Assembly (NCBI GenBank): GCA_964247055.1
Contig: OZ176051.1
Location: 13,392,001-13,456,000, forward strand
Origin: Paragordius varius
Taxonomy: Eukaryota; Nematomorpha
Length of the DNA: 64,000 nucleotides
Direction: 5' to 3'
Position numbers and translations under genes: made by a program. Below, in pieces: positions 37,790 through 48,096 of the stretch (position 1 is the stretch's first letter; the number at the start of each line of letters is the position of its first letter). The notes beneath the pieces were generated by a model. It was not told the origin of the DNA. It searched no databases and saw only the letters and a program-made list of their open reading frames with translations.

Positions 37790-39661
37790 GTATAAATGAA
37801 CTCGCATGGCTCCTTAAGTTTTTTGAAAATTATCTCCAAAACCAGGCCATTTTAAATAGCGTCTCAATTTTAAACCGGTAGAACCCTACCCATAGAAATG
37901 GAAAAAGCGCTGAGTTTTCTTTGCCTCTATAATTTGGAATCATCTTTGATACCATTGTCTCCGGTTATTCAAAAAAATACTTCAACATTATATAATCGTT
38001 ATATGATAGCGTATTTTTAGGGCATAAAAGCCCCAAATTTACGGCTAATAAAATAAAGCCTGACCTTTTTTTGCCTAGTTACGGGTAATAATTCAAGCGT
38101 TTAATGAGCTATAGCTTCATAAATTTTCTGTAATTTAGTTCCAAAACAACGCAATTTTTATATAGTGGCGCAGTTTTTGGCAGGTACCTTCCCAGGAGCA
38201 AAACAAAAAAAACGCTAGATTAAAATTTTTGACTTAATTAGGATAATACATGGAATCATGATTGATTTTATATGTTCTCGTAGGATTTTCAAAAAATTGC
38301 CTTAAAACCAAAGAGTTATTCTATGGTGGCGCATTTTTCAGGGTAAGGGACTAATTAAAAATTAATTTAATAAAATCACTCTACTTAAATTTTTACCTGT
38401 TTACGGGTAATATTTTGAGCCCCTATTGAACTCATAAAGTCTGATATGTTTTCCAAAATTTGCCTCCATAGTCACGCTGTATCGATATGGTGGAGCAGTT
38501 GTAGGCGGGTAGCCCCTTACCCAGAGGCCAATATAAAAAGACGTTCGATAAAAAAATTTGCCTTTATAGGGGAATACCTGGAAGCATCATTTATTTTATA
38601 TGTTCTTAATAGTTTTTGGAAGAATGGCTTCAAAACTAAATAATGGTTGAATGATAGCGCATTTTTTAGGGCGTAAACGGCCTAATTGACTGCAATTTTA
38701 AAAAAACGCCTTGACATAAATTTTTGCCCATTTACTGGTAATATTATAAGCCCTCATTAAACTTATATGGCCTGATAAGTTTTTTGAAAATTAACTCCCA
38801 AACACGCAATTTTGATATGGTGGCGCAGTTTTAGGCAGGTAGCTCCCTACCCAGAGGCTGATACAAAAAAAGCGCTTGATTAAGATTTTTGCCGTTTTAC
38901 GGAGAATACCTGGAATCATGATTGATTCCATATGCCCTCATTAGTATTTAGAAAAATTGCCTCAAAACTGAAAAATCCCAATAAGGTGGCGCATTTTTCA
39001 GGGCGTCTATGGCCTAATTAACGGCTTATTCAAAAAACCGCATGACCTAAATTTTTGCCCTGTTATGGGTAATATTTTAAGCCCCCATTGAACTCATATG
39101 GTCTGATAGGTTTTCTGAAATTTAGCGCCAAAGGCACGCTATTTCGATATGACGGGGGGTATCGCCTTACCCAGCAGCCAATATTAAAAAAACAGACGAC
39201 TAAAATTGCCTTTTAACAGGGAATACCTGGATTCCTTATTAAATTTTTACGGTCTCATATTTTGGGCGAAAAATAGATTCAAAAAATTATTTTTGTGGAT
39301 TTTGTTTTTTTTAAAAAAAATGACATTTTACGGGGGGGAGCGGAGGGCCTAAATTAAAAAAGTGAGCTGACTATATTCGGGGCAATCGAAAAAAAAGTAA
39401 AAAAAAATCAATTTGAAATCAAATGGCCCACACGTTTTCCGGAAAATTATCTCAAAGACACGATTTTTGTGGACTTGTGTTTTCAAAAAAAACTGTTTTT
39501 CACATGGGGTGGGCCCAAACTGGGGGCCTAATTCAAAAAAAGGACGAAGCTACTGTCGGGGCATTTATTAATGATTATATTATTTCGACATTTGGATTCG
39601 AATGGGTTTACCAGTTTTCCGTGAACAGATCACAGAGCCACCATTTTTCATTTTTATGAAT
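37790..39661 (+). repeat. Satellite-bearing element, headless block (about 1.9 kb)
   Basis: Tandem units alternate between two related half-units. One contains GCGCAGTTTTAGGCAGGTAG, CTACCCAGAGGC and AATCATGATTGATTCCATATG. The other contains GGCGCATTTTTCAGGGCGT, GGCCTAATTAACGGC and CATATGGCCTGATAGG-like words. The ACCCAGAGGC-type word recurs near 37887, 38192, 38507, 38847 and 39163, giving a dimer period of about 305-340 bp and monomers of about 160 bp. The block ends with the family tail (TTATTAATGATTATAT, GGTTTACCAGTTTTCCG, CAGAGCCACCATTTTTC). The hairpin head is absent. Open frames here, such as 38446-38643 and 39423-39659, are not conserved between copies. Confidence 0.75.
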
Positions 39662-39970
39662 ATATAGATTATTTAAATACACTTGTCAGATTTTGTATGA
39701 TGCTGCTTAATTATATATTTTTAAAATAAAATATTTTTAAATCAACTACTAAAATAATTGACGCATTATAAATATCAAAAGTCTATTTGTGCTCTAATTT
39801 ACGGGGGTGGTGTTTATAATATATATTGTTACATATATTTATTATATGAGAATCAGACACAAAAATCTTTTGATGAATTGGGAGAGAAAAATTTTTGATT
39901 AGTTAAATAAACATAAAAAATAATTTGATAAATATTAAAATTTCATATATTGCATATTGTATGAATATTT

Positions 39971-40203
39971 TTAATTTGAATATCCCGTCTGAATCCGATT
40001 CAATTGCTTTAGGGCCGCTTCAGTCAATTTAAATACTGCATCAATGTTGGTCACTTCACAAAGAACAAAAAGATAAACCGACACTGATTTGCAAATCAGG
40101 ACTCCATCTCCTACAGCAATACCATTTTTAACGCTTGAAATGGTATAGGTTTTACCTTCTACCTTAACTTTAGCTCCAACGAGATTGGGATACTTGCTAA
40201 CAC
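39971..40203 (-). CDS. Profilin-like gene, last exon
   Basis: On the minus strand the exon opens after TTTATGATTTAAG, finishes a split Ser codon, and encodes 77 codons with the stop at 39971-39973. The protein reads VSKYPNLVGAKVKVEGKTYT, then SSVKNGIAVGDGVLICKSVS, then YLFVLCE, and ends in an amphipathic helix DAVFKLTEAALKQLNRI. A beta-rich half with G-x-K-V-x-V-x-G-x-x-Y, a G-x-x-I-C/A-K strand and a final helix is the layout of profilin, the small actin- and poly-proline-binding protein of the cytosol. The intron phase agrees exactly with the upstream exon, giving about 125 residues in total, the profilin size. It is divergent from model-animal profilins. The identification is from pattern only. 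Confidence 0.6.
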
Positions 40204-41339
40204 CTTAAATCATAAATATTAATGTGTGATATATTATCTATTATCAACAAATTAAAAATATAAAATATTTATTTACTTTTTGTACGTTAAATTATTAAGG
40301 CAAAACTTAAGGAGTAAAAGGCTGATATATTGTATAAAGGGGAACCATAGTTTTTAATATTATATATTACTTTCTACAATTTTCCAATTTATCTTCCATA
40401 TTTGGCAATCAAGCTTTGGTTATATTTAAGACTACTTTTACCAAATTAATAGTAGTCTTTTACGTGGTAAACATAGATTTAATTTTACTCATCAAATTCC
40501 TGTTACGTTTTCGGAAAAGTTTTCAAAAAAGTTTCAAATGGTATATAAATAAATACCACAAACGAAAACAATTTAGGTAATCTGAATATTGTAAAATAGG
40601 TGTAGGGCTTAAAATTTTCATTATATAATTTTATTAATACTTAAATAAAAAGATTACTAATGAAACCAAACTAAAATCAAAAGAGGCGTTCCTTACAAAA
40701 TCAGTTAAAATTCTATTAAATCAATTAAATTATGTTTAAGGTAGTTTATTAATGTAGCGTTTCATCTATACGAACATAAGAGAATTTATAATTTTATCGG
40801 AATATTTTCAGACAAAACTAGAAAAACATGTTATAAAATATAAAAAATTTCGAAAATTCATAGTAAAGTTATTAAGATACAGGGGGTATAACGAGTATCC
40901 TTATGATTTTAAACTTTAAACATCTGCAAACATTGATTTTGGGCCTTAACCTTATATTATTAATTAAGTTATAACGATTAAAAATAGCATATTTTAATAT
41001 TCATAAGGTGTAAAAATGAAATGGCACTTAACCAAATAATATATATTTGTTATCACAAAGGTCAAAATAAAAAATTGTTATTGAGGTTTTGTTTGATAAA
41101 ATTTCTTAAGCTAAATATGTACACCACTAAAAAAATAAGCTAAATTATTAAGTCAAAGTTGTGATTAATAAGAAACGAGATTCCAATTCAAAGTTATCCT
41201 CTCATTATATAGTATTAATTAACTAATAATAATAAAGACCTACTTATACTAAAAATTTATTTAGTTTTAATAAAATAAATTAGATTGCATATTTAGCCTT
41301 GTTGGTTTCATTAAAACACAAAATAAGATAATTTATTAC
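40204..41339 (-). other. Profilin-like gene intron (1136 bp)
   Basis: AT-rich intron with GT (41339-41338) and AG (40205-40204) boundaries on the minus strand. No repeat or embedded gene was recognised in it. Confidence 0.55.
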
Positions 41340-41484
41340 TGCTAAGAAATGCACTTCTTGATTCAGAGGATATAGCTTTTTGCGTAGTAAATAAGAACGT
41401 CTCTGGACGATCTGATAATACTATGCCGTATGCCTTAACAGCAACGTTTTTTAAGGAGTCATCCCATATGGCTGGATTTCTTCT
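41340..41484 (-). CDS. Profilin-like gene, N-terminal-half exon
   Basis: On the minus strand an acceptor (TATAATATAG, ending at 41485) is followed by 48 codons and one extra base, then GTAATA as donor. The peptide NPAIWDDSLKNVAVKAYGIV followed by LSDRPETFLFTTQKAISSES matches the start of profilins: a W near the N-terminus, a short helix, an A-x-I/G-I strand, then a W/F-A-T-T/S strand and an S-x-E helix. The one-base overhang joins in frame to the exon at 40203. Only the start codon and a few residues should be missing; they must lie in a small exon further right (above 41485), which I could not identify. Confidence 0.6.
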
Positions 41485-42089
41485 CTATATTATACATAAA
41501 TATAATTAACAATATATATTTATAACATTGGTAAATATTATAAGAAAACTTACTAAAGACCAAAAAAGCATTTTCGAATATAATAATAAGGTAACCGCGA
41601 GATATAAATTAAAAAATAAAAATGATTATTTTACGTTATTTATAGTTTTAATTGAATTGGACTTCCGACAAATCTTGTTATTTTTCAGTTAATATTTCCT
41701 TTTATCTACTTTATTTATTAATTAATGATTTTCAAGGTTTTTATTTGAAAATATTTGAAATAAACCTTTTTAAAATTAATGGAATATAAGTTTGAAGGCT
41801 ACTTATAGAAAATTAGTGGCTCAACAAGGTCGATTAAAACAATAAATACAATATGTACATTTATGCTAGCCTATTCACATCATGGGCCAATTCACATACT
41901 AGTTTATGAATCAAATTAAACAATTTGTACCTATTTTACATTACTTTGGTTATTATTTATGGAGCAAAATTCGTTATATAATAACACACGCTCCTGTATT
42001 ATAATTTGTTAAAATGTACCAAGCAGTTATATATATATATATATATAATATATGAGGTGTGTAAGTTGAAAGTATATAAACTAAATATT
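41485..42089. other. AT-rich spacer with (TA)n at 42029-42048
   Basis: No gene seen. It probably holds the first exon or promoter of the profilin-like gene, but nothing specific can be marked. It ends at the inner boundary of the right inverted arm. Confidence 0.35.
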
Positions 42090-45000
42090 GTCAATTTTTT
42101 TTGAAAAAAACCTTGATTTATATTATTCAAAAAGTGAATTTTATTTTTGGCAATTATAAAAAAGTTGTTAATTTTGGTTATACTACTATTTACTTTTACA
42201 CTTCAACCTTTAAATAATTTTCTTCAACACTTTAATATATCCTTGAAACACTCGAATTTCTTTTTAGCCTTTAAACTCAAAATTTAACAGTATAAATTTA
42301 CCCTAATTTTAAATAAACCTTAAAAATTTTATACTAAAACTAGGTGTTAGTAAAATCTTTTCTAAAAACAAATATTTTTTGGGATATATTATTTTTTGCA
42401 GAAGTGATATAAAATAACAGGATATAAATTGTATAATTTGCAAATTGTATTTAATACCTAATATTAAATACTATATTTTTTTTAATGAAATCTTCTTTAA
42501 ATATTATAGGGTGTAGAGATTACATTTTATTAAATATTTCTATATACCATTTTTGTTCTTTAATGCTCAAAATACTATTTGTTTAAGGCAAAATAAATTA
42601 ATAAAACTTTTATAATTTTAAATCAATCATTTACCCTAAAAAGAAGATAAGCATTACATGTAATTTAATGTTTGCTGAAAATATTATCTTATTTTTCTTT
42701 AATATAACTGATTGTTTTAAACTGCAAAATTTATATTAGAAATGTTTGGTAGCACAATTTATTATGTAATTTACGATTGTAAATAAATATTATATATAGC
42801 AAAAATTAGGTTTGTAAAAGTATTGTTGTCTTTTGAAAAAAAATATTTGTCTTTATATTTTTACGTTTTGTCCGTATAATTTCAGTTTTTAGTGTAAAAC
42901 ATCACTTGGTATTAGATGAGGATACATTGCTTGAAAAACCTTCTAAATAAAACTCATGTCCTTTACATTTGTGAATAAATAATTAGTTTTTTGCTTGATA
43001 TATAACGAAATTAGGCCGCTGTTCGCCTGAGGTATAATGGATAAAATAAAGCTCGCTTTAAAGATAATTATTACCATTTTTTTTAATTAACGACACAAAT
43101 CACTGCAATATTTTGGGTTGGAGTTGCAGCTATAAAGTTAACCAGGCATTCACAATTTATTATCTAGTTAATAGAAATAATATTAAGTTTATATAAAATA
43201 CAATATTTAAATAATGTTTGCATGTATGCTCTTTCACACAATTTCGTGTTTCTACAAAAAATTTACAGTGATTTTATAGAATATTTACCTATTTATTTGT
43301 ACTAAATAATAAGCTATTCCAGAAATATTTAAGTATGGAAAAATTTTAAATATTAAATAAAATTATAAACTATAGGACAGCGGTGTTTTTTACCCGCAAG
43401 CTAATTTTTTGGCAGAAATTTCACGCGGGCAGGTATGAATATTAAGTACTTAAAGATTCATTTTTCATTTGAACACAAATGATGCAAATATAATATCACT
43501 AATTACGTGGGGTGACTAGCACAAGCTATATTATAATTTATATTATGACAAATAATTAATTATTTTTGAGTAGTTATTTTTATATATTATCTTGATTTTA
43601 TTAAAAAAACATAAATAAGGGTGACTCGGAAAAACATTGGTTTCCACAATCAGTACAAATACTAAAACAATCGCATTAATAATTTATTAAATTTACAATA
43701 AATAATTTCCATCATGCTACGGATTTTAGATTGAAATAAAAAATGGATTTTTAGCTCTTGGCCAAGTGTGTATAATTTACCCGATTTTATGGATTACTGT
43801 ATACCAGGTAATAAATAATGGACATATGCTTTAAGATAGTAAATTTCATCGCATCGAAAAGAGTGTCACGACGCAGTTTTGAGTTTAGTTAAAAGGAATT
43901 GGTATTGTTGTAGTGAACTTGTTAATTAAGACAAATAAGTAGCGTTGCATTAAAAAAAAAGAATTTGTTACATTTTTTAATAATTTTCAGGCGGTCACGC
44001 CAAAAATCTCGATTAAAGTCGGCCGCGGTCCACCCACCCCTGTTAAACATAAGTATTGTAAACAATTCACCCGTGGTGAAATATATATCAATGCCATTTG
44101 CTAGAAGTGGCCTTAAAAACATTCCTTGGTTGTAATTATATACAAGAGTAAGTGTTTTAAAATAATCTTTAAACTTTAAATCAAAAACAGATTTTGTTGA
44201 ATTTAATTTTCACTATAAAAGCTCCAATTGAACCTTGTAAAGAATATTTAAAAATATACAACAAAGTACCATGGCGCGAAAATAGTTTTCAATATGTTAA
44301 ATAAAATAATATTAAGTGTATTCATACATTAAAAAACAAAATAGGGAAATTTATTAAAGCATTTAAGTAATGTGATCATAATTAGAGCTGGTAGAAAAAG
44401 TAAAATATAATTATATCCCGAATTTAAAACAACGCTTATTGTGTAAATTTTAATATAATTATGTTGATATTTTGTTAGAATAAAAAGACAGTCAATAACT
44501 TCTTTTACGGGTTGGCATATGCTCATATTTTTTCCATATTAAAACTGTTTCATAATAGATTCAAAAGGAAAATATGAGATCATTATAAATATCCTATAAA
44601 TGTGTTTTACACGATATCTTATTTTGGTGGTTTTTATGGATCAAGCACTCAGCGATAATTATTACAATAATATAAATAAGATCTTGATGATTTTGTAGGC
44701 CGCGCTATTGACTGCCCACTTGGCGCGCTTCGCCGCCCCTCTCCATACAATGTTCTGTTTATACAAACAAATGTATTTAGAGTGCGACTGTCATTATAGT
44801 TTGACTCTTTTTATACCGTTTTCAACATACTTCAGAATAGCATGAAGTACAATTTAAAATTTTGATAATTTTTTTTTATTTAAGTCCATTTCTTAATATT
44901 ACTTCGATGCCATAATCCAGCATTTATAAAAAAAATCAATAATTATCGGTATTGCGTTTATTTGAAGAAAACTAACCGATTTTAGAGGGAGCAAAATTTG

Positions 45001-45387
45001 CGAGTTTCGGAACCCACATCAAATAAAATTAATGTTTTGATGTTAAAATATAGGTGATATATTTTTATAATAATTTTGCTATGAAGCGTCCAGTTTCACC
45101 AAATTGTAATTTAGCTTTTTTTTGAAAAAATTGAATGTCTAAAATTTTAAATTGCAAAGACGCCGGAGAACGTGTTGTCCTATCAGTTCAGCCTACTTTT
45201 GTTAATATTAATGCGCCGAGGGTGACTAAGCCTTTTTTTAATTAGCCTCTCAGCAACCTATTATAAAAGAATAGGATTATTGGAAGAATTGTTGAATTTG
45301 GAAAACGTTCCGAAAAAGGTGTGCACACAGTCGGTTTCTATAAAAATAATTTTGAATTTATAATTGGCCGAAAAAAAGGCCCTTTTC
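42090..45387 (-). repeat. Right arm of the large inverted duplication
   Basis: Reverse-complement relative of 25559-29480. It includes the shared pogo-like MITE end (42837-42894) and the shared hAT copy (43378-44042). It lacks the hAT MITE and the solo satellite-type element carried by the left arm. It ends abruptly where the left arm reads GGGCTCTTTCGGCC and a different hAT terminus (CAGTGGCGTACC) begins here. Confidence 0.75.
43378..44042. mobile_element. Non-autonomous hAT copy (right-arm copy)
   Basis: Counterpart of 27384-28044 in opposite orientation. One end reads CAGCGGTG with TTTACCCGC and TTTCACGCGGGC inside. The other end is GGCCGCGGTCCACC followed by CACCCCTG. The target duplication visible in the left arm has decayed here. 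Confidence 0.65.
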
Positions 45388-45450
45388 AGTGGCGTACCGA
45401 TGGGGGGCAAGAGGGTGCATCATGCCCCGGGCCCCGTTATTTAGGGGCTC
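45388..45450. mobile_element. Terminus of a hAT-type element
   Basis: CAGTGGCGTACCGATGGGGG followed by a G-rich stretch and TGCCCCGGGCCCC is typical of the ends of a hAT lineage (CAGTGGCG...). The other end (CGCCACTG) was not found nearby, so the element is truncated or its other end has decayed. It marks the outer limit of the right inverted arm. Confidence 0.5.
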
Positions 45451-45924
45451 CTAAATGATTTTTTAATTAAATTTAAATTATGCAAAAATTACAACTTTTA
45501 AGTAGATTTTTCAGCAGTTATGAATATAAAAATTATATAAAGATCAATAGCATAATAATAAAAAGCAATTTTCATGTAGGTATTCCCTTCCACATGTGCA
45601 AATATTTTTTCTAAAAAAAGATACTTTATCACGCACATATTGTAAATCCTTTAATGCCTTTAATTAAATTATTTTAACTTTTCTCTCTGTTTAAAACCTC
45701 TTATTTTTATAATTTATAATTGCATTTTTATTTTAATCATATTCAATTTAAAAACCCAATTTTATATTTTTAAATCCCCAAGATCATTCCATCTCTAACA
45801 AGGTAGGTTTTTGTTATTAATGTTGTATTTTTTATAATTACTTTGATTTTCATCATCAATACCTAAAATCAGCGGTTATGCAAATAGGAAACATAAAATC
45901 CAGGAAGAGAATAAAACAACAAAA

Positions 45925-46231
45925 ATGCGAATGAGTATGAAATCTTTTATATCGAAAATATTTGACCTTAACATTGAAAAAAGTTTATGCGACACAAACA
46001 TAACGGTACCTCTTAATAATAATAACTTAATACACGAAACCCTAGTTATTGTTTTAATAAAGAGAGATGAGAAAATTCATACCATTAGTAATTCCAAGCG
46101 CTATACCTATAGAGTTTAATGATGTCGCCTTTGTAAAATTTATATAATAATGTTCCCGTAATGTCTAATCAACACACAGAAATGATTTTTCGTAGATCTC
46201 AAGGATATTAAAACAAATGCAATCTCTTTGA
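45925..46231 (+). CDS. Probable 5' exons of the eS7-like gene (three short exons)
   Basis: A consistent three-exon reading uses 45925-46005, 46067-46132 and 46196-46231, separated by GT...AG introns of 61 and 63 bp, all phase 0. The first exon contains SFISKIFDLNIEKSL and ends TNIT, the second reads RKFIPLVIPSAIPIEF, the third ISRILKQMQSL. These resemble, in order, the E-L-N-I-T, R-K-A-I-I-I-F-V-P and R-L-V-R-E-L-E regions of ribosomal protein eS7. The third exon meets a TGA, and the conserved middle of eS7 (V-V-F-I-A-x-R-R-I-L) is not found before the next exon. Either an exon boundary is wrong or the locus is a degraded copy. An alternative continuous frame runs from 45925 to 46119. Confidence 0.3.
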
Positions 46232-46438
46232 AACAATAAATAATCGTGACACAACTAAAAGATTCTAATATTAAGTTTTAATACATTGTATTATTTGATG
46301 CAATGTAATCTATTTATCGGGAAAATAGCACAAAATAATTTTAGCGATGGCTAAATTTTTAAATTTTAAAAAGCATATTTAACATATTAAAATAATTTTA
46401 ACTGCCTTCCTACAATATACCAATCATTTTACGTTTAG

Positions 46439-46594
46439 TTGGAAATTGTTAAAGTTCCGGCCCGCAAGATGTCAGGATGTATTCTGGACGGTATGGAACT
46501 GAAAGTTTTCTTGTCCAAGGCAAAGATTTTTAAACATTTTGATGTTAAACAATCAAAAATTACCCAACAGTATTCGATTCAGCCTTTACAACAT
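46439..46594 (+). CDS. eS7-like gene, penultimate exon
   Basis: An acceptor (TTTACGTTTAG) and a strong donor (CAACAT|GTAAGC) bound 52 codons, phase 0 on both sides. The peptide LEIVKVPARKMSGCILDGME then LKVFLSKAKIF resembles the C-terminal region of ribosomal protein eS7. There, E-I-V-G-K-R is followed by L-D-G-x-x-L-x-K-V-x-L-D-K-A, then a helix and a V-Y-K-K-L-T-G stretch. The residues after the match are poorly conserved. eS7 is a component of the small ribosomal subunit. The G+C is clearly above that of the flanks. Confidence 0.5.
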
Positions 46595-46653
46595 GTAAGC
46601 TAGCATATATTTTTCAAGCATTATATTTTGCTTTTGGCATTGTTTTAACACAG

Positions 46654-46719
46654 TGTGCAAAAATTAGGGTTAATTTCAAATTTGATTTTTTTACGAATAT
46701 ATTATTGCTTCTGATGTAA
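46654..46719 (+). CDS. eS7-like gene, terminal exon
   Basis: A 59-bp intron (GTAAGC to ACACAG) joins the previous exon in phase 0 to 22 codons ending in TAA. The reading CAKIRVNFKFDFF matches the D-V-N-F-E-F-P-E-F end of eS7 in position and pattern, followed by a short hydrophobic extension. This agreement across an intron is the best support for the eS7 assignment. Confidence 0.45.
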   Translation, partial: CAKIRVNFKFDFFTNILLLLM

Positions 46720-46964
46720 TTAATTCTAAGTAAAATTTATATAATGGTCCGAGTTAAAATTTCAACTAAAAAATGAGAATGAATAATTGAATATTGTTAT
46801 TTTAAATTATCTTATTCTTTAGATATAATAATAAAATTTTTACGTTTTCCTTAATAAAACAATGCTATCATATTTCATATGACAAAATTGATCTATTATA
46901 TTATAAATTTTATGTAAATATCCGGTATACTAGATTTATATTTATTAAATTTAATCATCTAAAT

Positions 46965-47225
46965 AGTTGGTTCCGAACCTTTTTTTGTTTCCCCACCAAA
47001 AACATTCCCCCCCCCTCTGTAAAAATTCAAGATAAAACTTTAAAATATATTATAAAATTCCCAATCAATGTGAACCTTATATCTGCACCTTTTGAAATAT
47101 TTTTTCTATATCGGTTACAAATCTTGATAGTTGGCACCTGAAATCGTTAAATTAGTTTAGAGTTTTATTTTATTAATTAAACGATTTTTCTACGTCCCCC
47201 TTGATAAGAATTCCCAGAACTACTG
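46965..47225. mobile_element. hAT-type MITE, 261 bp
   Basis: The left end AGTTGGTTCCGAACCTTTTT and the right end AGAACTACTG are relatives of the CAGTGGTTCCCAACC type of hAT terminus. Runs of C on the left and a CCCCC run near 47195 are the expected subterminal sequence. The flanking 8 bp are ATCTAAAT (46957-46964) and ATCTAAAG (47226-47233), 7 of 8 matching. Non-coding. Confidence 0.7.
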
Positions 47226-47784
47226 ATCTAAAGTATATTTGCAAAAATCCTTAATATTATAATGAATCAAACCAGGCAATTATTAATAGCAAATCTTAAA
47301 CAGTATGTTAGATATTTATTTAAAATTAAGCTAAAATGCTTATATTTTTATCATATACGCATTTTCTTAATTTTAAATAAATTTCACAATATATAATGCG
47401 TAATTCTCTCAGTATATTAGATAATTTTAATTAATCCCGTCTAGAGTGTCCATTAACACTTAAAATTGGATAAACCTTTTAAAACGGTCCTTAAAAATTT
47501 ATAATCATGGAACATAGTTATTTTGCCTCAAACTTAATAAAACCATATATTATTCATCTAATCCTATCATCTTATTACTTATTTAATTTAAACTTTTAGT
47601 ATATTATCTTCAATTCAATAACTTTCTTATGTATTTAAATTGGAAATTAATAAACAACAAAAATATTTAATTTTGGGTTATCTATTGCATTTTTTGTTAA
47701 TACCCTTAATTGTTTAATGTTGTTTGATTGTAAATTATTTAGAAACAAAAGTAGTTGATGAAAAATATTATTTTTAATTATATG

Positions 47785-47795
47785 TATATATATAT

Positions 47796-47835
<40 letters not shown>
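47785..47835. repeat. (TA)n microsatellite
   Basis: AT dinucleotides interrupted by one short AATA break. The Tyr-Ile frame on the minus strand is an artefact. Confidence 0.9.
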
Positions 47836-47838
<3 letters not shown>

Positions 47839-47925
47839 AATAATCAAGTTAAATTAAGAAACTAAATGAATATATGCATATATCCCGAACTTAAAAAGTG
47901 TAAAACTACTTTTCAGAAGTCGCTT

Positions 47926-48096
47926 TACACTAAAAATTAAATTTATACGGACAAAATGTGAAAATATAAAGAAAAAAAATTTTTTTAAATGACAACCATA
48001 CTTTTTTAAACCTTAATTTATCCTATAAATAACATTTAATTACATCGTAAAATACATAATTGATTGTGTTACCAATATACATCTTTATTATATAAT
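47926..48096. mobile_element. pogo-like MITE remnant, interrupted by a satellite-type element
   Basis: The terminal repeat TACACTAAAAATTAAATTTA followed by ACGGACAAAATGTGAAAATA matches the ends of the pogo-like family. The interior ATTGATTGTGTTACCAATAT matches the interiors of the copies at 28.7 and 57.0 kb. At about 48097 it changes abruptly into the head of the satellite-type element, which appears to have inserted here. Confidence 0.5.

Noticed and set aside
39423-39659. Apparent shared protein (VGAFINDYI...FGFEWV) in the satellite-bearing blocks at 39.5 and 50.3 kb
   Set aside because: The similarity is simply that of the DNA tail. In the copies at 60.6 and 61.1 kb the same region is out of frame, and the solo copy lacks most of it, so there is no sign of protein selection.
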